This document shows, piece by piece, positions 47,581 to 59,600 of a DNA stretch of 64,000 nt. Below the pieces are notes generated by a model. The model saw only the letters and a program-made list of their open reading frames with translations, was not told the origin of the DNA and did not search any database. Position 1 is the stretch's first letter, and each line of letters opens with the position of its first letter. The position numbers and the translations under genes are program-made. Source of the DNA: Tubiluchus corallicola (Eukaryota; Priapulida; Priapulimorpha; Priapulimorphida; Tubiluchidae). The stretch is from NCBI GenBank assembly GCA_030141605.1, contig JAQGDQ010000105.1, positions 124,001-188,000 of the forward strand, read 5' to 3'.

Positions 47581-50500
47581 GTAAGGCAAAGATGTTAATG
47601 TCGTCATTTTATTGGCACTGCTCTATATCAGCAGTCAGCTGCTAAATTTGCATGGCGAACACGCAGCTCATTATTTCATTATTATTTATCATGTATTTAA
47701 AATATCTTGTAGTACCTGAATAGAAACTAGAAAGCCCTTTCTTAGCCTCAAGCAGATTTTTTTATTGTCAGGAACTTTTGCCCTAACGAGCCTCACCAGC
47801 TGAATATGTGACTATAATGAAAACTTTTGCTACGGATGATGTATTTATGTTGTTGATATTTAAGTTACAGTATGGCAAATTATCGCTGTGGTATATTTTC
47901 GTAGAAAGTTCTTTTAGACGGTGCACAAATCTCTCTGGCGGCATTTAAATCTTAAAATTGTATTGCTATTATCAAATTTTATATCTTGCTTATTGACGTT
48001 TTTTTCTGCGTTAGGTTTATTCTGCCTCCCTCAGTCCTTGTCATTGGTTTATAGATCCAGCAGTGTCGCTTTACGTCTGAGCCTTTAAATCTGGCTTTTT
48101 TCGTCTGGCTTCTTAGCTGTAGAATTCTTTACTAGAAAATGTATTTTACAGTTAACTAAAATTTTCATATACATCAAGAATGCGTCAATAGATACCTTGT
48201 GTCATTAATTAATTGTAAGGACAAACATATTCTTGACCTATCTTCATATTTTTTATTTTTAACTATAACCCTTTACATTGGCCATTGCATTTCTTTTAGA
48301 AGTTTTGTATGAAAATTTTTTTGCTCTCTGCTCTGGTAACTTCCTTATATGTTTGTATTTCGCTGTTGTAACTAAACCTTGTTTATATGGGAAGTGAATA
48401 TTCACTGACAAGCCTCTACGTTATTGGTAAATATTAAACAGCAAAAATGTTTGTGGTTCTCCCACAAACGGTAGAAAAGGGCGAAATACCATCAATGTTT
48501 GAGTCTTTTAATGTGTGATAACTTGAGTTGGAACAAATCGAGTGGCAAGCGGTTAGGTCGGCTGCAAAAACTGTTTTTTAAATACATATGTATTTCTAGA
48601 ATACGATAGTCTATAGTATTGTAAGGTACCGCGCACAGTGTAGTGTAACGCATCATACATCATACAGAAAAATGTTCAGCGTAACTTTATCTATTTATAG
48701 CAGAGAAGTGCCTGTACATGTATTGTATTTACTAACAGTCTTAAGCTGCCTCTGGTTTGTTGAAATAAGTGAGACAACCTAATTACATATCACAACCCTT
48801 TGGCGTAGCAGACTGAGATTGTTTAACCTAACTGTTGAATCATGTATGGATGTGCAAAAAACTTTTTTACAGATTTAGCCCATATCTCGGTTACTGTTTG
48901 CTTTTATATTTCTTATTTCCGCTGAAATATTAATCCGCAAATCGTATTTCGTAACTTGCATTATCACTTGGTTGTTAGAATATTCGTATTGCGAGCTTTG
49001 GTCTTCGGATACTAGTTACTGGTCTATTGTCACATCCAACTCGCTTCAAATACGCACTGAAGTCGCGAGTGAAAGCTTCAGCAAGAAGTCATTAAGGCTA
49101 GCAAGCTTGCGCATAGGTTTCTGCAAAATGTAGATACAATTTTTGGAAGGTTCTGCGCAATGAAGTTAATGCTAAACTGGCTCGGTCAAACAAAACTGAG
49201 AATGCTAGTGGGGCTAAGGACATATATGAGTTCTGGAAAGAGCATCATAAAAACTTAGTTAATTCTTTAGATAACAAGGATCTTCCAAAAGTTTTAATGT
49301 TAAGCTTTACTAGAAAACTTGATACCAGCATAAACGATTTTACTCCTTGTGAAATTCAGCATGTAATTAAATGCAAGTTGAAACAACATAAATCAGCTGG
49401 AGCTGATAGTGTGTCTGCTTTCAGTGTCACTTCGTTTATTGTTCCTCTGTTGTTAACACTTATCTCTCAATTTTATTCAGTTCAATCTCATCGGCATAGG
49501 TTTGCACCTGTGAAACTATGTGTTCTGTACTTGTACCTGTTGTCAAGAACAAAAATTTAACCATTACTGAATGTAATAATTATAAACCTATGTAGTTTTA
49601 AGATCGGTTTTCAGTAAAAATCCCTAGACACGTTATTCTAATTTGATATTCTTGTCATCTTGAGTCTAGTGAGAACCAGTTTAGTTTTAAAACTAAACTT
49701 GGCACTGAGACTTGCGTATATGTACTTAACGAGTTGCTCATTTTTATATAAACAGGAATTCTCCCATAAATCTGCTTTTTATCGATGCCTCAAAGGTATT
49801 TGACCATATCAACTTCTACAAAAATTCATAAGTGACACTGAACTGTCTAGCATCATTCTGAAATTCTTAACATACTTTTACTGTAATTTGCCCAGGGTAA
49901 CTATTTGTCTGTAATTTTTTTTGTCCATATTGATCAAGGTGGGATTTTGTCAACACCATTTTTCAATTATTACTTTAAAAATCTTATCGTTTCTCTGAAC
50001 AACGCACAATGGGCTGTAGAATTAACCCGTGTATTCCTAATCATCTGATGTATGCTGTTATGTCTGGTTAATGACTAGTACAAATAGTTCTATGCAAAGT
50101 CTAATTGATATGAGACGTTATGAATGTTTTGCTTCTGAGTTTGTTATTAATCATTAACACCCACAAAACTAAATTGCTGACTATTAAACCTTATACTGTA
50201 ATATGAACAAAATTCCTAGTGGTCACAGTATGCACTATATAATGATTGTATGATCTAATCTGTCTCTGCAGAGAAATATCTGGGACGCATTATTCACATC
50301 ACTGGCAGTAATAATAATAATATTAGAACACATAAATTATGTTAGCTGAAGTTAGAAGACAAAACTTTGATGTTCAGGATCTATTGTACTAGTGTTTGTG
50401 GAGCGGCTTTGTGGAGAAAGGTCTTTGCATGTACTTTTAATGATATTTAAGTCACATATAACAAACGTATAAGGAAATTGTTTTCTCTTCCTTATCATTG

Positions 50501-51292
50501 CAGTGCAAAGGAAGTGACAGTGAATCTTGCTGTCTGTTAATTTTGATGTGTTGCTAAGGATATGTTCATTTTCTGTAAGATCGCAGCTTGAAACGAGCGA
50601 TAACACCTATCTAAGATGCTTCAGGCGTTCTGATGATATCGCACCTGGTAAAGTTTACAGTAGATGGAAGGACAATTCTTGTACTGTATATCACACCTCT
50701 ATCAGGCCTATCTGTAGTACTTCATCTATGTACATAATTTTTTTAATTTATTAATTAGATAAACTCTCATTTATCTTTTATCATTTTACTGTGTGAAACT
50801 AACTTTATAAAAGTTTTTCATGTCTAAAATAAAAGTGAAATTGATGGCGGTTTTTTAACCACTCTATTTTCCATAGAATCGTGTTTATTAGTCCTATAAT
50901 TACCCACATAGCTATGTGATATGTCTGTTCTTCATTTTTTATTAGTTAGAATAGACGTGGAAGAAGGTGAAGAATTTAATTCAATAGAGCTTTGACAGCA
51001 AGACTTTATCGAGAGGTGCACGCAACAAATATTGACTGTAAATGAGATATGTAACCATGGTAAAGTAGAACCCTAGTGATTTAATCTGAGGCCATATGAC
51101 AGACACCTTATTGTGTAAACATCTTGTAAACTTCTTTGTTTACAGATGAATAAAGAGAGGAAAGCCCCGCTTGCTCGTATCATTGAACTGGAACAATACT
51201 ACGAAGAGCTCAAACTTTTTGAAGAAGAATTAACAGCCAGAAAGAGCAAGAAAGATGATAAGAAGGACAAGAAAAAGAAGTCAAAATCTTAA
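46345..51292 (+). CDS. unknown acidic coiled-coil protein, 460 aa, whole gene (two coding exons)
   Basis: I do not recognise this family. The ATG at 46345 has G at -3 and +4 and an upstream in-frame stop. Exon A (412 codons) is acidic and rich in Glu, Ser, Thr and Val, with few hydrophobic clusters, no signal peptide and no membrane segment. The only fold-like stretch is near residues 45-105 (ITIETREEDGCIYTVVRTDD, GQEITTHMDIVPLEE). It ends KAEWAKMTKAPPPPLDSDE and splices in phase 0 to exon B, which gives a predicted helix IIELEQYYEELKLFEEEL and a Lys/Asp tail. It is on the same strand as l(2)gl and 3.8 kb past its last exon. It could be independent or share transcripts with l(2)gl. That it is coding is supported by length, splice phase and a sensible C-terminus. 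Confidence 0.8.
48481..48586 (-). repeat. inverted repeat, right arm
   Basis: Reverse-complement copy of 42843-42948, about 93% identical by eye. Similarity stops at both ends. The two arms bracket the exon 46185-47580. Confidence 0.9.
49050..50720 (+). pseudogene. decayed non-LTR retrotransposon ORF2 (reverse transcriptase)
   Basis: Fragments in several frames on the + strand line up in the order of a LINE reverse transcriptase: IYEFWKEHHKNLVNS (about 49225), FTPCEIQHVIKCKLKQHKSA (49339), a PVVKNKNLTITECNNYKP-like block (49540), SENQFSFKTKLGTETCVYVL (49670), LLFIDASKVFDH (49770; the catalytic-core A motif region), GGILSTPFFNYYFKNLI (49940), EKYLGRIIHITG (50273) and RIRKLFSLPYHCSAKEV (50462). 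Frameshifts and stops occur between blocks and no YADD motif survives. CR1/jockey-like layout; the clade is not certain. Non-functional. Confidence 0.8.
51146..51292 (+). CDS. acidic protein, terminal coding exon B
   Basis: Acceptor CTTTGTTTACAG directly before ATGAATAAAG, phase 0. Encodes MNKERKAPLARIIELEQYYE, ELKLFEEELTARKSKKDDKK and DKKKKSKS, then TAA at 51290-51292. Heptad-like helix plus Lys-rich tail. The first codon is ATG, so a short alternative start is possible but unlikely. Confidence 0.85.
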   Translation: MNKERKAPLARIIELEQYYEELKLFEEELTARKSKKDDKKDKKKKSKS

Positions 51293-53700
51293 AAAAATAT
51301 TAGCTGTAACTATTTAATTATCTCTTTGTGATTGCTAATGAAAACATGTGAAAGTCACTCTGTATTGTGGACATTTCCATTGTATTTTGTGGCAATTATA
51401 TATATTCTACCGTTAAATGTGAAACTAACACTTGGCAAAACCATTCATATAGTACTTTCATTTAGTTGTTCTTATATGTTGCGTCTTAAAATATCGGATT
51501 TGGTCAATAGCAAAATTAAAACTACCTGTGAATGGATGAAAAAAAGGCTTCGACATTTAGGGAAATGTTAAATATCTCAGTGCATGCTTAAACAATAAAC
51601 AAGTCTATGACCAAAAAAATAGTTAAATATAGCAAATTCTAAAATTTTCTCGCTCAAAATGTTGGTCTCTTGACTGTGCATATATTACTATGGCCATTAT
51701 ATTTTTCACTGGTTATGGTTTTGCTTGTAGTATAAAATACATATTGCCAAGTGTAAAATAATACACTAAGCTCTTTAGCACATGTTTTTGTGCAATACTA
51801 GTATAATTTGAAAGCTTATAAAACTGAATTACCATGGCAACGCTTCTGTGTGTTTTGCTATTGATGTCTATGTGAACTTTATGTAATGTTATTGACAAGA
51901 ATCTTTCAATGCACAGTAATTCATTAGATATCTGTTGTATTTGCCTCTGTACTTAGTGTAATTCTTAGTTAAGTTATTTCTGACATGCAGTTTTAAAACA
52001 GTTTGGAATTTGTAATTCAAAAGGGGTTTTGACATTTGTAGAGGTAAATATTCCGAATGCATATTTTTCACAAGCAATTTGTGCATATCTTCAGCTATTG
52101 TATAGTTTTACAAACATATTATAGTCATATATTGTTAGCCTTAAATTTTCGTAGCACACGTTTTTGAAATTTGTTCATCTTTTCTGTACAAAGCCATTTT
52201 GGTAACTTGGATCAGCCAGATGAGAAAATAAAATTCCTTGGTGAAAGTTCCATTAGCAAGATTATTTTCCATGATTTAATGGCCTTGTTTTGCTTGCAGC
52301 CAATAACAATTTAAAATGTTTTTTGTATTGTATTATATCATCTGAAGAGAATTTTGTTTTTGTAAAATGTTTATATATATACATATTATATATTTCAACC
52401 TTGAAGTGTTTAGTTACAGTTAACTTAGTCTAGAGTTTAGATTAGTTTGTACGGTTATAACTTTGTGTTTTGATGGATCATGTTCATATTTGCATTGTGT
52501 TAAACACTACAGCAGATTACAATGAATGTGCATTGTGGTCTGCAGCTGTGCACTGTCGTTATGCTTGATAACTTTGTCTGATAGAATAATTAAAACTGCC
52601 ATCGCAAATTCCATGTTTTTTCTTTCTTTAGTGTGTGTAAGTGGCAGTGGAAGGCCATACCTACAATTAAACTAAAACTGCCATTGTAATTCTACGGTTT
52701 TCTCCAAGTGTGTGTAAATGGCAATGTGCAGCTGCTATGTCTCCATCAGCTCTCTAGTAACACGTTTTTCCAAGCTCACTCTTTTTTGCTATGGCTTTCC
52801 TTTATAATTAATGTAAGCATAATTATTATTGTGATTGTTGAAATACATGTGTTACAGATTGTAAGATACTATAAAGGTGGAGCCACATGTTTAACCTTAG
52901 TGTGTCAGAGATTGTAGCACACTCAGGTGCCACCTCGTATTTGATCTTTCATTTACATATACCTTTAAGTAGTTGTGGTAATGCTGCCTTCATTTTGTAT
53001 GGCTAACATATATTTCCAGTTCTCGTTCTGTGTTTAATGCATGCGAAAGTAAATGCAGACACCCGTAATACTGTTGTGACGTGATAATTACATAAATTAA
53101 CTTAAATAAAATTTCTGATCTATTTGTAGATTTAATTCATATTTTTTGCGAGAAGTGAGATTGTAATAAATTTTTTATGTACTTTTTGTTACAATATTTA
53201 TGGTTCGTGCCAGTTCTATCCCAGGTGTTTGTGATTTTTTGAGAAAGCAATTATATAAACCAATAATGTAATACCCTTTTTAACACGTGCACTTTTATGA
53301 TTTTATAACACATTTTGTGACATGCCTTTGTTCGTGTTCATTGCCACCGTTATCAAGATACATTGAAATTTGTTTTTACTACTATTATTCGTATAACTAG
53401 CATAATTTCTAATGTTCTATAATACATGTTTCAGTTAGTTGTAAAATTTCATTGCTTAACATTTGTTTAAATGCCAGTTTAGAACATTTATAGTGTCTAT
53501 CAGTGTATAGTGCATCTGAATGGTAAAGCGTTAACTCTAGGAGGATCATGTCAAGCATTGCTGCTTGTATTAATTAATATCATGGCAACTATTGGTAAAT
53601 AAAATGCACAACACAGTGATGGTTTGTAAATGTTTTTTTGTATATTTATATATATATATATATATATGATGTAAAATTTAAAAATTACCATCACCATCTA
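51293..53700 (+). other. 3' UTR/downstream region of the acidic-protein gene
   Basis: Contains AATAAA poly(A) signals at 51594 and 52227 that could end the transcript, a two-copy duplication at 52591-52720, and a (TA)n tract at 53649-53667. No coding sequence recognised. T-rich, U-rich-UTR-like composition continues to about 53.6 kb. Confidence 0.5.
52591..52720. repeat. two-copy tandem duplication, 82-bp period
   Basis: TAAAACTGCCATCGCAAATTC at 52591 recurs as TAAAACTGCCATTGTAATTC at 52673, each followed some 35-50 bp later by AGTGTGTGTAAGTGGCAGTG or AGTGTGTGTAAATGGCAATG. Confidence 0.8.
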
Positions 53701-56634
53701 ATTTATCACGTCACTAATCACATATGCTGTTGTACTTGAACCTTTGCCTTGAAAAGAAACTATTATTCAAAAGGATTGTGAAATAGGGCTTAATAAATTA
53801 GGTTACTTTTGAACCCAAACAAGTAATATTATTTCCACTGTCAACTATGCATACAAAATCCAGTTTCGCAAAATATTTCCTATAAAAAATTATTATCACT
53901 TGGAATCACTATTTCTCGTTTACATACAGAGCATTGTTATTTTAAAACATTAGAAAAATAATCTTTCACTGTACTGGCACATCAATACTACACTGTATAA
54001 ATACTGTATATTTAGAAAAACTATAATGTCCATGCATATGAAAAATATAAAAAACACTTGATAAAAACTACCATTTAAATACATGCATAATCAAAGGAAT
54101 GTTTGATAATGAAAGATTTTATGAAGTCACAAAGTAAAACAGAAGCCATTTAGCTCTTATTTTTGCTATTACAGTACTAAATACTGTTGTTAACACACTA
54201 ATTTTAATTAAAGTCAAAAAATCCATAATTATTTATAAATGATTGAATGAGCTCAGGTACTAGATTTTGAAACTAAGCTTGTCCAATATGGAAGAACATG
54301 TGGACTGATTCTGAATTTGAACCAGCAGTCTTAAGATTACAGTGCCAATAACTATGCCAATTACTCAACCCCAGTGATTATAGGAGATTTAATTTGAACC
54401 AGGCTCACCCAGATTTTGGCACATTTCCGTCATTTTTGACAAGTTTGGCTTCAAAATTCAATGCAGTGGGCAAAGAGCATTGATTCAACATCACAATAAT
54501 GCTGTTGCCATTAACAAACATTAATAGACAATATTTTATGTTTATTCCAGACGATTTTAGTTAATTCTCAGAAAGCGTCAAATTTAACAAAAACAAAAGT
54601 AATTGGGCAGCGTACAATGATTATTAAACCTGAATAAGGCTACAAAAACTCCCGAGTCTGACGTCAATAGTAGTGCAAAACTTTGCCGAAAATGACGGCT
54701 AATTAACAAAAGCCTTATAGACAGCGATTGTTAACAATAACATACATGTAAATAGGGAGTGGAGGTTTACGCTTTATTAACCATGATAGACATTCCGAAG
54801 CCTCCGGGCGCATCCACCCAATAATGCACTCCAACCGCGATGGGTATACCATAAACCTCATTCATATAAGTCAGTCTGAGTTTCCCAAAGTGATAACTTG
54901 TCAGCCTTGACACAACAGTTAACAAAGCGCAATATTGTCATTAAATGAGGTAATTCAGTTTGCAAAATACAGTCATTTCGATGTCAGACGTCCAATTCAC
55001 AAACCGGCTTTAAAAACATTAGTTATCAACTTACAAACAAACTACAAGATTGATAAAAGTGGTACCTAAACTAGGCCTGAATACTAATAGAATTCAAATA
55101 AATAAGTTTCGTGTGCAACTGTATTTCTACAATTACTTCTAGCTTTTCATATAATAAACGATATTATTTTCGCAATAAATCTAACAATGTCGTTGCCTAT
55201 ATACATGTACGCTATTCAAACATGTATGTCATGGACCAAGGCGCCCATCAGGTTGATAGGAAGTGCACACCCGCCCATATTTAACAAACAAACATCTGTA
55301 GAACTCTGCTGTGTGTAGTGTGCATTATGACATGCAATAAACACTACACTTGGGTGTGAAGACACTCAACCAGCACGATAAGTTTAAGTACATGCAAGTA
55401 TAAGCAGAGTTTAAGGAACTATATGAAAGTCTACCAGTCCAAAAGCAGCAATGTTGACAGCTCTTCGAAAGTTGCTCTAGACCACATGTCATAAAAACAT
55501 AATTAACTGATTCATAATAAATCAGGATGCTCTCTCCATCTGTGCACTAGACACCAATAAATTATTTATCATCATAAGACAAGAGGCATTCAAGTAGCAG
55601 CCTCAAAATAATATTCCAATCTAGCTGCACTCAGAAATTTAAAATGCATGAACCACTTTACTAACAGCCCCTGATTGGAGCAAATAATCATTATCCATAA
55701 AAAAACTTAAATGAAAAAAATTAAAGTAGCTACATTTCAAAGAGCACCTAAAACTAAATGTTTTACATAAGCCTGTAGATCTAGAAATTAGATACAAATC
55801 TACATAATTATTGCAATAACTGTTACTGAAAGTTACATAGGCTAAACTCCTATGGTCGGTGCTTTGGGTTTTTTCCCCAAGATCTCCTTAAGCACGTTGC
55901 GCAATGCTAATAACATGCCTAACGCCATGTTACAAAAATTTAGCAGTTACATCAATACACTATTAAATAACATTAATTAATAGATAATGTTGAAACAGTT
56001 TCACATGTAATAAAGGGGCACTTTTTATTTTTTTACTAAACTCTCTGTTACTTACAATAAATAATTAAGGCAAATAGAGTAGTCTATATAATGTACCAAT
56101 AAATGTCCTAAACACAACTGATCTATATACTAGTTTAACAAGCTTAAATTTGGAAAGTGTCAAAATATGTTGTAATTGTAAAGAATTAACAAGACATAAT
56201 TATTTACTCATGCAGTGGTAATCACAACAATGTCAAAAGAGAACTGAATAGCCGAGGGATCACGGCATGTTCTTTGTGACCGGAATTAAGTGAGTGAATG
56301 GTTCATGCCCATCTAAACTTAATACTCGGTTTGGGCCTTTCTGACAATTTACCGCTCTTGAGAGGATGTATACTATCAGAACATGGCTCAAACACTTCAG
56401 CATATTCAGTGTTTCATCTTGGTGCACATACAGTGCCAGATTTGTCCCGCCACAAACGACACTGTTAAACAGGCTTTGTTGCTGAATGCTAGTTTCCGGC
56501 TTGCAGTGTGCCAAATTGAATTGAAAAATTAAACAAATAAAACCATGACTATTTCTCTAAACTATAGCTAGCCTTTGTGTCACACAATGTATGCTGAATT
56601 AACAATATAACACTTCATAACCCGTTTTATATTT
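53701..56634 (-). other. convergent intergenic region and probable PLD 3' UTR
   Basis: The 3' ends of the acidic-protein gene and PLD face each other here. AT-rich, with no gene recognised. It includes a degenerate tRNA-like SINE box pair at 54313-54372 (- strand). Several TTTATT strings (AATAAA on the - strand), for example near 56026, could end PLD mRNA, but none can be singled out. Confidence 0.45.
54313..54372 (-). repeat. tRNA-derived SINE relic (A and B boxes)
   Basis: On the - strand, TGGCATAGTTATTGG (54345-54359) fits a polymerase III A box and GGTTCAAATTC (54313-54323) fits a B box, at tRNA-like spacing and order. The body does not fold into a proper tRNA by eye, so I call it a SINE relic rather than a tRNA gene. 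Confidence 0.45.
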
Positions 56635-59600
56635 CTAGATCCACAAATCCACAGGAACCAAACCTTCTTTTGATGTAGGTGGTGGTCGCAGTTCAGAATC
56701 AGCCAGAAACATGGTGGGAAGTAAGATGAGATAACCCTTGATGTTTTTCACTATTTCTCTGGCTTCATCAGGGTTTGTCTCTGCTAAAGATGTCTCCTTT
56801 TTATATTCTTCAAGTTGCTCATATGTACGAACATTATCTGTTGGATAACAGTGGAATGCTTTTTCAAAAGATTCAGTGTTAACAGATGCAGTCTTCAACC
56901 AAACTGACTTATAGAATTCATCGGTGCATGGATCAGATACTAGGTCATCTCCATTCTCTGCATCAATAAGGCCAAGCAATTCCCGAAAAACAAGCTTGCG
57001 GTGTGGGCCTACCAGCTTACCACACTGGGCTTCCTTGCCATCCATCAAACAAGGAGTAAATTCTGAGTCCTCAAATATGCAAGCCACCTCACTGTCACGA
57101 TCACCAATCATGCTGCGATCATTGATATTTGCTGACCCAATAATACAAATGCGGTCATCAACAATTAGCATCTTGCTATGAACGTAAATTAACTCTGTTA
57201 TTGGAGTGCCATTTATCACGGAATGAGTACGCAGGCCATGGAAAGTAATATACTTATGTGCAGGTACACCATCTCTTGTCAACCTTTCTATTAAAGAATT
57301 ACCTCCACGACAGATGGATGTGTACTGCCAATGACAAATTGCCTGAATGGCATAGCCAGATGGTGCTCCAACTTCGCCTTCGAAACCAGGTAAGACTGGC
57401 ATGACAACATACACACGGAAGTTTTCCCCTGCAGCATGGGCTTGCTTTATCCGTTCGTAAAGCGCTAAAGCAATGCCATTCTTTACGAATTCTTGGTCGA
57501 TGTGAGTTACAAAGAATTGGTTTTCGATGTAGATGAAATGTTTTGATTCCCGGATGGCAGACAAATAGGCTTGGTGGATAGAATCTTCTGTTCGTTCAAC
57601 TCCAATAGACCAAGTACTTACGCTGCGTAGCATTTGTGCAGTACATTTGATAGAGGTCTCCTTGAAGTGTCTTGGCACAGTAACGTGGTCATAGGATTTT
57701 GGTAGCAGGAGAGGATAGTGGGACTCGAACTTTGCCTTTTCTATTTTGCATTGATTCCAACGCTGAATAAAATGTCGTGCCAAATCACGTGCAGGTTTTC
57801 CATACACACAAGCGCCAATGTCGTGCCAAGGCATGCGAGGACATTGATGACGATCGATCAAGTCTGTGAAAGGAGCATCTAAATCTGCAAAATCTTTAAA
57901 CATAAAGTTAGAGTAGTCCTTGCCAATCCACAGTTTCTGTCCTTGAGGTTCCACATCAAAGGCTCCGGGTACTTTTGGTGGGCCATGCTCCTCAAACACA
58001 GGAAATCTACCAGCTTCCAATGATCGCCGTCTTTTCAACTCTGTGACTGGTTTAAGTCTAGATGACAGTCGTCGATAGGCAGCCTTGGGATTATACTTGT
58101 TATGACGTTTTATTGCACTAGTGTCAGTAGCATCTTCAATGGTCGACAGATTACGAACTGGTACAGCCGTGCTTCCCTGTGCTTCATTATCCTCATCCGT
58201 TATAGGTGATTCAGGTTTGCCAGAATCTGGAGACTGAGCATGCTCATGTTGCTGCTCCTGACCATTACCAAGCCCAGCAAGATTTACTAACAAATTTGTA
58301 AGCCCTGATCCCTGAAGACCAACCTTAATGCTGTCAGGACCTGGCATAAATGGACCTCCTTGTCCAAGATCTGTCAGCCGATGCTGGTGTGTATCCCAGC
58401 GAGCGTAACATATATCTAGCCCGCCAAAGAAAGCTATACGTTGATCTATAACTACCATCTTTTCATGATGAGCCCACAAAAATGTACCACCAGGAACGTG
58501 ATCAGGATGTCTCATCACAACGATATTTTCCGGATGTTTCTGGGTAAGACAAATCTTACTGTAGGCTGAATTAATACCAAGTGCCATTTCAACTTCCTTA
58601 TACAGCAAAAGAAATATCTTTACTCCCTCATCCGCCTTTCTTTTCAACATCAAATCGAAACGATACTTGTCACCTAAAGCTGGACGTTTTAAATACAACT
58701 CAGGGCTCAACCACCAATCTGTAATGAATATTTCTTCTTTTGCTATTTCAATGCCTTCTGCAACAGCATCAAAGTAGCCCGCCCCATCCACAAAACACCG
58801 ACAGTATGATTCTGGACGAGCAGGAGCATATGAGTCAAACCGAATGGGTTCAATAAACTCTTTTCCTGTTGTTTCCATGGCTTGTTTGATCTCCTTTTCC
58901 CATTCTAGTGCTCTTCGGTGTGTCCAGGCAGTCAGTAGCAACTCTCTGGAATTGTTTGTGATCAGTACACCATGACGAACAGTAGTCATACTATGTCCAG
59001 CTTGTACTTTGAAACCAGAGTCCATTAACAGCAAATGAGAAACAACACCATCTTCTGGTCTAACATATGTAACATATGTGTCCTTTACCACAAACCATCT
59101 CTTTTTCCATGGACCAGGTAAAGTAATAAAGCTAAAGCAACCACCTTTGTGGCCACCTCTTCGCTTTTTCATCATACCCTCTTTCATTTTGGAGCCAAGA
59201 TTGTCCACAAAAGAAAGCTGACTGACTTCGAAGAAATCTAGTGTCTCTGGATGGTTACGGTATATTTGAAAACGAACTAAACTCTGTAAATAATCCTCCA
59301 ACTGCCGTTTTCGTTCCTCCATTTTGTTAGGCGATACAAGCCCATCAGGTTGTCTTGGAAATTTCGGAAGCTGCTTCTTCAAACCTTTTGCCTGGCTTCT
59401 CTTTGCTGCTGTGGCAGGAATGTGTAGTTGAGTTCGGTACATTAACAAACTATTATGTAAACTCCCAAAATGCTTGTGCCGTCGTCGAACTTGCCAACTG
59501 TAACCTCCATGCTCAATTTCTATTACATATACATTGGGATTGGCTATATCTTTTGTTGGCTGACGCACTGCTTCTATAATCTTAATGTTAATTGGCTTTC

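Larger units (their letters stand above)
47581..51145 (+). other. intron of the acidic-protein gene
   Basis: A 3.6-kb GT-AG intron. It contains the right arm of the inverted repeat (48481-48586) and a decayed non-LTR retrotransposon (about 49050-50720). Otherwise AT-rich and without recognisable genes. Confidence 0.75.

Noticed and set aside
54313-54372. Functional tRNA gene
   Set aside because: A and B boxes are recognisable, but the arms do not pair into a cloverleaf by eye.
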